22,296 nt of DNA, taken from assembly GCA_020632665.1 (NCBI GenBank), contig JACKFC010000055.1, forward strand, positions 1-22,296, in the 5' to 3' direction. Each line of letters starts with the position of its first letter. Positions within the stretch are counted from its first letter, which is position 1. The notes beneath the pieces are model-generated. The model ran no database searches and had not been told where the DNA came from. It saw nothing but the letters and a program-made list of their open reading frames with translations. Of this stretch, positions 16,572-22,296 are shown piece after piece. The translations under genes were made by a program, and so were the position numbers. This DNA is from Deltaproteobacteria bacterium (lineage in GTDB: Bacteria > Myxococcota_A > UBA9042).

Positions 16572-18104
16572 ATGCCGCGTTCGTTCCCCTCGCCCCGCGT
16601 CTTCGCGGTGGCGTTGCTCCTCTTGCTGACCCAGACCGGCTGCTTGCAGATCTTGCAGGCCCGGGCCCGCGAGCGCCGCGCGCAGGAACAGGCCGCGGAG
16701 AAGAAGGTCCTCGAGGACTTCCTCGGTGAGCACGACGCCGCCATCAAGGAGAAGCGCTGGGACGACGCCGCGGCCAGCTTCACACTCGAGCGGGAGAAGC
16801 AGCTCCTCCGCTACGGCGCATGGCACGGCCGCATGCGCAAGCTCTGGTACACCCTGGAGCGGCTCGCCGACGCCAGCGCCGGCAAGCGCGACTTCGGCAC
16901 CGCGGTGCAGCTCTGCTCGGTGATGAACAAGATCCCCGCGGCGCTGCCCAAGGGCCTCCGCGAGGAGATCGATCGCAAGCGAGCCAACCACCAGCACGCG
17001 CTCGACCAGCGGCTGCAGGCCTGGGCACAAGCGACCACACCGGCGCGCGAGGACGAGGCCGCTGGCCGCAAGGCTTGCGCTGCGGCCCGGCTGGCCGCGG
17101 CCTACGGCGCTCCGAGCACGCAGGTGCAGCAAGAGACCGACGCCAAGATCTGCGCCCTCGCCACCGACGTCGCCAAGCCGTGGTTGGTCAAGGTCTTCGT
17201 CGAGAAGGGCAAGGTCGCCGGTGGCCCCGGTCAGGCCGAGTTGGCCACCGCGATGGCGCAAGCCGCGCGGGACGGCACCTATGGCCCGGCGGTGCAATTC
17301 GCCCCCGACGCGGCCAGCGCCGACGTGGTCGTCCGCTTCCACCTCGAGGCCGAGAAATTCGACCACGCCGTGACGCAAGAGAGCCGCTCGGGTCGCTACG
17401 TCAGCGGGCAGAAGGTCGTCGCCAACCCGGACATCCCGAAGCTGCAAAAGGAGATCGCGTACTGGGACAAAGAGACCGCCTGGAAGCACAAGGCGGCGGC
17501 GAGTATCCGCTGCTCCGGGAGCGGCCCGTGCAAATCGCGCATCGCGCATCAGAACGACGCGCGAAAATTCGCGGAAAAAGCAGCCAACCTGCGCAAGAAG
17601 TTGGCCTCGGCCAAGCCGACCGTGAAGCAGCCCGTCTACGCCGAGCACAGCTACGGCGTGAAGGTCCACAAATGGACCCTGACCCAGCCGATCACGATCG
17701 AGGTCAGCCCGCGCAAAGGCAAGAAGAGCAAGCAGACGCTGCCCGTCAACCGCTGGCTCACCGGTCTGGAGCACGACGCCCAGCCCAAGCTCGGCCTCGG
17801 CCTGGCGACGCCCTCTGCGCCGGCTCCCGACGCCCTGCGGCCGCAGCTGCACGAGACCATGCGCAAGACCGCGGACTACCTGGTCCACAACAACCTCGGC
17901 GCGCGCAACGACGCCATCGTCGCCAAGGTCAAGGCGACCAAGGATCTCGAGCAGGCCGAGTGGATCGCGACCTATATCGCGCTCAACCCCAACGCCAACG
18001 CCGACAATATCCGCTTCGCCAACGACAACCTGCTCAAATTGCTCAAGGTCGGAGGTGCCGGCAGCGCCCTTGCCAGCAAGACCCGCGCTTGCTGGAAGAA
18101 GTAG
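16572..18104 (+). CDS. Lipoprotein of unknown function with Lys-rich helical segments
   Basis: The protein has 510 residues from ATG 16572, with GGAGG four bases upstream. The frame is open upstream to 16038, but this start gives a clean signal peptide (LLLLLTQTGC, Cys24), so lipidation is likely although the -3 residue is Gln. Residues about 27-70 are charged and helical (EKKVLEDF, IKEKRWDDAAASF), possibly coiled coil or TPR-like. The middle has a D-V-V-V-R-F-H-L stretch followed by an N-P-D-I-P-K-L-Q-K-E-I segment and a short Cys pair (CSGSGPC). Near residue 360 it has KQPVYAEHSYGVKVHKW, and the rest looks mixed alpha/beta. I do not recognise the family. The codon and base use match the neighbours. 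It may share a transcript with the two downstream lipoproteins (gaps of 45 and 68 bases). Confidence 0.9.
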   Translation: MPRSFPSPRVFAVALLLLLTQTGCLQILQARARERRAQEQAAEKKVLEDFLGEHDAAIKEKRWDDAAASFTLEREKQLLRYGAWHGRMRKLWYTLERLADASAGKRDFGTAVQLCSVMNKIPAALPKGLREEIDRKRANHQHALDQRLQAWAQATTPAREDEAAGRKACAAARLAAAYGAPSTQVQQETDAKICALATDVAKPWLVKVFVEKGKVAGGPGQAELATAMAQAARDGTYGPAVQFAPDAASADVVVRFHLEAEKFDHAVTQESRSGRYVSGQKVVANPDIPKLQKEIAYWDKETAWKHKAAASIRCSGSGPCKSRIAHQNDARKFAEKAANLRKKLASAKPTVKQPVYAEHSYGVKVHKWTLTQPITIEVSPRKGKKSKQTLPVNRWLTGLEHDAQPKLGLGLATPSAPAPDALRPQLHETMRKTADYLVHNNLGARNDAIVAKVKATKDLEQAEWIATYIALNPNANADNIRFANDNLLKLLKVGGAGSALASKTRACWKK

Positions 18105-18138
18105 CCTCGCCTCGGCATCCTGCGGCTCCCCTCGCCTC

Positions 18139-18143
18139 GGGAG
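18139..18143 (+). promoter_or_regulatory. Ribosome binding site supporting a CTG start at 18150
   Basis: GGGAG lies six bases before CTG 18150. A CTCCC at 18126-18130 could pair with it and hide it. CCTCGCCTCGG also occurs twice in this 45-base gap (18105 and 18130). Confidence 0.5.
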
Positions 18144-18149
18144 TTCGCC

Positions 18150-19049
18150 CTGCACGCTCGTGCCCTCGTCCTGCTCGCCGTCGCCCTGCCTGCCGTGCTC
18201 GCGGGCTGTGCCGGCACCCGTCGCGCCGACGACCCGCTCTTTCGTGACGATGCGCCAACGTCCGCCGCGCCGTCGCCTTCGTTGCCGTCTCCGGCTCCGT
18301 TGCCTTCGACGACCGTGCCGCGTGCAGATCGACCACCCCCCACCGTGGCGCTGCCGCCGCGCCCCGCGGCGCCCGCGGTCGAGGTGGTGCGGCTGGCGGT
18401 GCCCGGCTACGGCGAGGCCGTCTATCGTGCGCCGCGAGAGGGGCGCGGGCTGCCGCTGGTGATCGCGCTGCACAGCTCGGCAGATCGGCCGGAGTGGATG
18501 TGTCGGCACCTGGCAGCGTGGGCGGCGCCGGCGCCGGACCAACCCGGCGGGGCAGTCCTGCTCTGCCCGGCCGGGACGCCTCGGCGCGACGTCTCGCCCG
18601 CAGATCCGCGCTGGGGCTGGGGCGACCCCGCCGCCACCGCCGCCGAAGTCGAAGCCGCCCGCGCCGCGTTGCTCGCCGCGCTCGGGGACCGCGTCGCGCA
18701 GCAGGACGCCACCCTCGTCGGCTTTTCGCTCGGCGGCTCGCGCGCCGCGGTCCTGGCCGTGTGCAACCCCGCGCGCTACCCCCGCCTGCTGCTGTGGGAG
18801 GGCGGCGCGCCCCAGCTGCGCGGACGTCCGCTGCGCCGCTACCTCGCCGCTGGCGGCATGGTCGCGGTCGGCTGCTCCGAGGCGCGCTGCCGTGGCCAGG
18901 CCGCTGGCATCTGCGCGGGCGTCTCGGACCAGCGCTGCCACACCTTCAGCCTCGACGGGATCGGCCACTCGGTCGAAGCGCCCTTCGCCGAAGCCGCCCG
19001 ACCGCATTGGCTCCGGCTGCTCGGCACCACCACCGCACCACGACCCTGA
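18150..19049 (+). CDS. Alpha/beta-hydrolase-like lipoprotein
   Basis: The protein has 299 residues if translation begins at CTG 18150. The first ordinary start, GTG 18195, lies inside the signal peptide and would leave only MLAGC. With the CTG start the leader has a basic n-region, a hydrophobic core and a canonical lipobox LAGC (Cys20). A Pro/Ala/Ser-rich linker follows, then an alpha/beta hydrolase core with VIALHSS, the nucleophile elbow G-F-S193-L-G-G and a likely catalytic His273 in GIGHS. The acid residue is unclear: no Asp is in the expected place, but Glu244 (VGCSEARC) could serve. Extra Cys pairs suggest disulfides outside the cytoplasm. The fold resembles PHB-depolymerase/feruloyl-esterase-type hydrolases; substrate is unknown. 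It lies 45 bases after another lipoprotein gene. Confidence 0.85.
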   Translation: MHARALVLLAVALPAVLAGCAGTRRADDPLFRDDAPTSAAPSPSLPSPAPLPSTTVPRADRPPPTVALPPRPAAPAVEVVRLAVPGYGEAVYRAPREGRGLPLVIALHSSADRPEWMCRHLAAWAAPAPDQPGGAVLLCPAGTPRRDVSPADPRWGWGDPAATAAEVEAARAALLAALGDRVAQQDATLVGFSLGGSRAAVLAVCNPARYPRLLLWEGGAPQLRGRPLRRYLAAGGMVAVGCSEARCRGQAAGICAGVSDQRCHTFSLDGIGHSVEAPFAEAARPHWLRLLGTTTAPRP

Positions 19050-19074
19050 CGCCGCCACGCGAGGGTGCTAGTTT
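19046..19074 (+). promoter_or_regulatory. Candidate promoter for the Kazal/S74 lipoprotein and PLP enzyme pair
   Basis: CTGACG (19046-19051) is followed after 17 bases by TAGTTT (19069-19074) with an extended TGC just before it. The -35 overlaps the stop of the hydrolase gene. A start near 19081 would give a leader of about 37 bases. Confidence 0.35.
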
Positions 19075-19117
19075 GTCCGCGAGGCGGTGTGCGAGGGGCC
19101 CCGCCACGGAGGCGACG

Positions 19118-20209
19118 ATGCGATTGCAGGCCCGACCCGAGATGGCGATGGTGGCGTGCTGCCTGATGTTGGCGGCATGTGGCAGCGAGAACGGCGGCAG
19201 CGGCGCCGGTGGCGGCGACGTCCTGGACGAGGCTGGCAGCATCGACGTGAAGGACGACACCGGGTCGTCCGACACGGGTTCGTCCGACACGGGTTCGTCG
19301 GACACGGGCACCGCCGACACAGGCGCGGGCGACACCGGCACCGCCGACACCGGCACCGCCGACACGGGCGCCACCGATACGGGCAGCACCGATACGGGCA
19401 GCACCGATACGGGCAGCACCGACGCGTCCGGCGATGGCGGCGGCGTGCAATGGGGTCAGGTCGGCGATCCGTGCAACGAGGTGATGAGCAGCATCATGCC
19501 ATGCGACAAAGGGCTCTACTGCGCCCGCGCCGAGGGCACCTGTACCGGCATGGGCAAGTGCGCGAAGAAGCCGGATGCGTGCGACATGGTCTACGACCCG
19601 GTCTGCGGCTGCGACGGCAAGACCTACGGCAACGCCTGCGCGGCCTCGAACGTCGGCGTCAATGTCGCGACCAAGGGCGAGTGCGCCAAGCTCTCGTGGT
19701 TCCAGACCTGCGGCGATCCGGTCTGCTCAGGCTGGAAGCAGAAGTCCGGCGTGACCGATTGCAGCGACCAGAAGGCCGGCGCGGAGTGCGGCAACGCGGG
19801 CGAGAAATGCGACCCGCACGATACCTGCAACGCGCTGCTGGTCTGCGCCGACAAGGACCCGAAACAGAACCCCGGCGGCTGCCCGATCTCGCTGGCGCGT
19901 TACAAGACCGAGATCCGCTACGTCGACGCCGCCGAGGCCGAGCGCCTCGCCCAGCGGCTGCTGGCGATGAAGGTGGCGTCGTGGCGCTACCGCGCCGTGC
20001 CCGAGGGCGGCCGCCGACAGCTCGGCTTCATCATCGACGACGATCCCGGCAGCCCCGCCGTCGACGGCGCGCACGGCAAGGTCGACCTCTACGGCTACCT
20101 CAGCATGGCGGTCGCGACGGTGCAGCGGCAGCAGGCCCATATCGAGGCGCTGGAGAAGCGGCTCGAGGCGTTGGAGCGAGCGCGCAAGCCGGCGCAGGGT
20201 CGCAAATGA
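19118..20209 (+). CDS. Lipoprotein with DTG-repeat linker, Kazal domain and C-terminal S74-like intramolecular chaperone domain
   Basis: The protein has 363 residues from ATG 19118, with GGAGG five bases upstream. A canonical lipobox LAAC (Cys21) is followed by a linker with eleven DTG steps (about 45-103). Residues 148-189 match a Kazal inhibitor: Cys155-x7-Cys, VCGCDGKTYGNAC and a terminal Cys189. By Kazal geometry the P1 residue is Met157, which suggests elastase-, chymotrypsin- or subtilisin-like targets (inference). After more Cys pairs, residues 258-263 read S-L-A-R-Y-K, the Ser/Lys spacing of the S-D-x-R-L-K motif of S74 autoprocessing chaperone domains. A W-R-Y-R then GFI stretch and a C-terminal coiled coil (about 335-358, HIEALEKRLEALE) complete the S74 pattern. 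Such domains trimerise phage tail spikes and cut themselves off; here it could trimerise a surface lipoprotein. The last 4 bases overlap the PLP enzyme gene. Confidence 0.9.
   Translation: MRLQARPEMAMVACCLMLAACGSENGGSGAGGGDVLDEAGSIDVKDDTGSSDTGSSDTGSSDTGTADTGAGDTGTADTGTADTGATDTGSTDTGSTDTGSTDASGDGGGVQWGQVGDPCNEVMSSIMPCDKGLYCARAEGTCTGMGKCAKKPDACDMVYDPVCGCDGKTYGNACAASNVGVNVATKGECAKLSWFQTCGDPVCSGWKQKSGVTDCSDQKAGAECGNAGEKCDPHDTCNALLVCADKDPKQNPGGCPISLARYKTEIRYVDAAEAERLAQRLLAMKVASWRYRAVPEGGRRQLGFIIDDDPGSPAVDGAHGKVDLYGYLSMAVATVQRQQAHIEALEKRLEALERARKPAQGRK
19261..19425 (+). repeat. 15-bp tandem repeat, eleven units
   Basis: Eleven in-register 15-base units such as GGGTTCGTCCGACAC and GGGCAGCACCGATAC encode G-S-S-D-T, G-T-A-D-T and G-S-T-D-T steps. 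Neighbouring units are often identical or one base apart, so recent slippage or unequal exchange is likely. The unit length keeps the frame. Confidence 0.9.
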
Positions 20210-21396
20210 GCCGGGCCCGGCTCGGCGACCGCAGCCTCTTTCCGCGTCTGCAACCGCGCTCCTACCTCAACCACGCCGCGATCTCGCCGCCGAGCGAGCC
20301 GGTGCGCGACGCGGTCCTCGCCTGCCTCGACAACTACGCCAGCCGGGGGCTCGCGGCGTTTGTCGACGAGATGCAGCGCCGTGACGCGCTGCGCAGCGCC
20401 CTCGCGCGCTGGATCGGCGCCGGTGAGGGCGACGTCGCCCTGGTCGCCAATACCTCCACCGGCGTCGTCGACGTCGCGCTCTGCCTGCCCTGGCAGCCCG
20501 GCGACCGCGTGCTGCTCTTCCGCGGCGAGTTCCCGACCAACGTCACGCCCTGGCAGCAGGCCGCCCGGCGGCACGGTCTGGAGATCGTCTGGCAAGACGC
20601 CGACGCCTTCCGCACCGCGCCCGAGGCGGCGCTCGCCGCGCTGCGCCAGGAGTTGGCCCGTGGCGTGCGGCTCTGCGCCGTCAGCGCGGTGCAATTCCAG
20701 ACCGGCTTGCGGATGCCCCTCGCCGCGATCGGTGCCGCCTGCGCCGCGCACGGCTGCGAGCTCTTCGTCGACGCCATCCAGGCCCTCGGCGTGGTCCCGC
20801 TCGACGTCCGCGCGATGGGCATCCACTACCTCGCCGCCGGTGGCCACAAATGGCTGATGGGCCCCGAGGGCCTCGGCGTGCTCTACGTCGAGCCGGCGGC
20901 GGCCGCGCGGCTGCGCCCGGAAGTCGCGGCGTGGATGAGCCACGACCACGGCTTCGACTTCCTCTCCAAGGGCGCCGGGCTGCTCCGCTACGATCGGCCG
21001 ATTCACAAGACGGCGCGCATGGTCGAAGGCGGCGCGCCCAACGTCCTCGGCACCGCGTCGCTGCAGGCCAGCCTCGGCCTGCTCGACGAGCTGGGGCAGG
21101 CGGCGATCTACGACCACGTCCAGGCCTTTCACGACGCCATCGAGCCCGGCCTGCTCGGCCGCGGTTTCATCAGCATGCGGGCCGCGGATCCCGACGCGCG
21201 TTCGGGCATCTTGAGCTTGGTCCCCCCGACGGCCGACGCGCCCCTCTGGTCCGCCGCGCTCGCCCGCCAGGGCATCTCCGTCGCGAGCCCAGACGGGCTG
21301 CTCCGCTTGGCGCCGCATTGGCCGAACGGCCTGGACGAGGTGGAGGCGGTCCTCGCCGCGGTCGACGCCGTCTTGACCGATGGTGGCCAGCTCTAG
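20206..21396 (+). CDS. Class V aminotransferase-fold PLP-dependent enzyme
   Basis: The protein has 396 residues from ATG 20206, which forms an ATGA overlap with the lipoprotein before it. The frame is open upstream to 19087, but that part is a shadow of the lipoprotein gene. Class V landmarks are clear: YLNHAAISPPS at the N-terminus, NTSTGVVD for phosphate binding, VQFQTGLRMPL, D189-A-I-Q192 contacting the cofactor ring, and GGHK215W with the Schiff-base Lys. EGGAPN..GTASL and a C-terminal GLLRLAPHWPNG also fit. The catalytic Cys loop of cysteine desulfurases is not present, so a NifS/SufS role is unlikely. Relatives include isopenicillin-N-epimerase-like and kynureninase-like enzymes. Substrate is unknown. 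It is cytoplasmic, and its coupling to a surface lipoprotein gene is unexplained. Confidence 0.95.
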   Translation: MSRARLGDRSLFPRLQPRSYLNHAAISPPSEPVRDAVLACLDNYASRGLAAFVDEMQRRDALRSALARWIGAGEGDVALVANTSTGVVDVALCLPWQPGDRVLLFRGEFPTNVTPWQQAARRHGLEIVWQDADAFRTAPEAALAALRQELARGVRLCAVSAVQFQTGLRMPLAAIGAACAAHGCELFVDAIQALGVVPLDVRAMGIHYLAAGGHKWLMGPEGLGVLYVEPAAAARLRPEVAAWMSHDHGFDFLSKGAGLLRYDRPIHKTARMVEGGAPNVLGTASLQASLGLLDELGQAAIYDHVQAFHDAIEPGLLGRGFISMRAADPDARSGILSLVPPTADAPLWSAALARQGISVASPDGLLRLAPHWPNGLDEVEAVLAAVDAVLTDGGQL

Positions 21397-21405
21397 CGCC
21401 GCACT

Positions 21406-22296
21406 TCAGGGCTCCGCGCCGGCTCCCTCCGCCAACGCCAGCACCTCGTCGACGATCCGTTCGCGATCTGCCGGGCGGGTCCGGGTCCACGGCAGCGGCT
21501 CGGTCGCGACCGCCGCCCGGTCGAAGAAGAAGCTCCCCGACGCGCCACGCTCTTCCGCGGTCGCCAGCAGCCAGAGCAGCGTATCGGCGCCGGCCTCGGC
21601 GTCGCGCAACAAGCTGCCCAGGGCGCGGCGGAAGCGCGGCAACGAGCGCTCGACGCCCGGCGTATCGGCCCAACCCGGATGCATCGCGTCGACCCGGATG
21701 CCGTCGCCCGCCAGCGCCGCCGCGAAATGCTCGGCGAGCACGACCTGCACCCGCTTGGCCTGCGCATAGGCGCGGGTGCCGTCCCATGGGCGATGCAGCC
21801 AGCCGAGGTCGTCGACGTCGATGGCCTCGAGCAGCATCCCGCCCGAGCTGACCCAGACGACGCGGGCCTCGCCACGCAGCCGTGCCGCCTCTGCCAACGC
21901 TGGGCGCAGCTCGAGCAGCAGCCGCGTCGCGGTGACGACGTGGACCGCGAAGGATTGCTCGACCCCTTGCGGCCCGAGGTGGCGGTTCGGCGCGAGCAGG
22001 CCGGCGTTCAGCGCGAGGCCGTCGAGCTGCGGGCAGGCCGCGCGCAGCGCCTGCGCCGCGGCGATGGTGGCGTCGAGGTCGGCGAGGTCGGCATGCCAGA
22101 GCGTCAGCCGGCCGGGCGCGAGCGCTTCGGCCTGCGCGGCGAGCGCGTCGGCCTTGCCGCCGGGCCGCGCCAGCACCTCGACGTGCGCCCCGCGCTGCAA
22201 CAGGCCGAGCGCGGTCGCCTTGCCGATGCCCGAGGTCGCGCCGGTGACAGCGTAGCGCAGGCCGCGCAGGTCGACGGCGATGCCGGGGTCGGCGAA
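21406..22296 (-). CDS. SDR-family dehydrogenase/reductase, DHRS12-like (5' end outside window)
   Basis: The frame is open to the right edge; the visible part is 296 residues. Reading in from the edge, AVTGATSGIGKATAL gives the Rossmann TG-x3-GIG cofactor motif upstream of the TTG at 22200, so that codon is not the start. Further motifs are LALNAG, catalytic Ser in VWVSSGG, and Y-A-Q-A-K in TRAYAQAK. The stretch AMHPGWADTPGV with the later SFFFDR and PLPWTR is characteristic of the DHRS12-like branch of classical SDRs. It probably reduces or oxidises a lipid-like or small carbonyl/hydroxyl substrate with NAD(P)H; the substrate cannot be read from sequence. Few residues are missing, since the GIG motif lies about 20 residues from the edge. 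It converges on the PLP enzyme gene with 9 bases between and no clear terminator. Confidence 0.93.
   Translation of the reverse strand, partial: FADPGIAVDLRGLRYAVTGATSGIGKATALGLLQRGAHVEVLARPGGKADALAAQAEALAPGRLTLWHADLADLDATIAAAQALRAACPQLDGLALNAGLLAPNRHLGPQGVEQSFAVHVVTATRLLLELRPALAEAARLRGEARVVWVSSGGMLLEAIDVDDLGWLHRPWDGTRAYAQAKRVQVVLAEHFAAALAGDGIRVDAMHPGWADTPGVERSLPRFRRALGSLLRDAEAGADTLLWLLATAEERGASGSFFFDRAAVATEPLPWTRTRPADRERIVDEVLALAEGAGAEP

Noticed and set aside
16380..19058. An 892-codon open frame on the minus strand opposite two lipoprotein genes.
   Set aside because: The translation is Arg/Gly/Leu-rich low complexity without domains, while the plus strand has lipoboxes, ribosome sites and a hydrolase motif.
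20206..21396. Cysteine desulfurase (NifS/SufS) identity for the PLP enzyme.
   Set aside because: The fold and Lys215 fit class V, but the conserved catalytic Cys loop near the C-terminus is absent and no Fe-S genes are nearby.

Overview
The window is strongly GC-rich with tightly packed, often overlapping genes. It encodes many secreted or lipid-anchored proteins with Cys-rich repeats, including a CGN...GEECDD-type disulfide repeat typical of myxobacteria. Together with long Thr/Asp/Gly linkers after lipobox cysteines and a kinase/AAA/GAF/cyclase giant of the type common in predatory and social deltaproteobacteria, this points to Myxococcota or a close relative. That placement is inference; no rRNA, tRNA, CRISPR array or insertion sequence was seen.

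Region A (2-10978, + strand) is a four-gene overlapping cluster that enters from the left edge. It holds the C-terminal part of a large secreted beta-rich protein, then a 753-residue protein whose sequence landmarks follow the N-terminal module of animal large lipid transfer proteins (vitellogenin, MTP, apoB), then two long Cys-rich lipoproteins. The second lipoprotein (1541 aa) is a mosaic of EGF-like, somatomedin-B-like, Big_5-like, choice-of-anchor-L-like, jelly-roll-like and fibrinogen C-terminal-like domains. All gene junctions overlap by 4 to 22 bases, so the four products are probably made together and act at the cell surface. A shared role in lipid handling, adhesion or matrix building is inference.

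Region B (10985-16302, - strand) converges on region A. It encodes a 1638-residue signalling protein (kinase-like domain without catalytic residues, AAA ATPase, helical region, GAF, class III cyclase). A MAPEG-family membrane protein follows 11 bases downstream.

Region C (16303-16571) is a divergent intergenic region with a perfect 7-bp-arm palindrome and a 23-bp-period direct repeat.

Region D (16572-21396, + strand) holds a lipoprotein of unknown function, an alpha/beta-hydrolase-like lipoprotein that appears to start at CTG, a lipoprotein with a 15-bp tandem-repeat linker, a Kazal domain and a C-terminal S74-like intramolecular chaperone domain, and a class V PLP enzyme overlapping it by 4 bases.

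Region E (21406 to the right edge, - strand) is an SDR dehydrogenase of the DHRS12-like type, cut by the window end.
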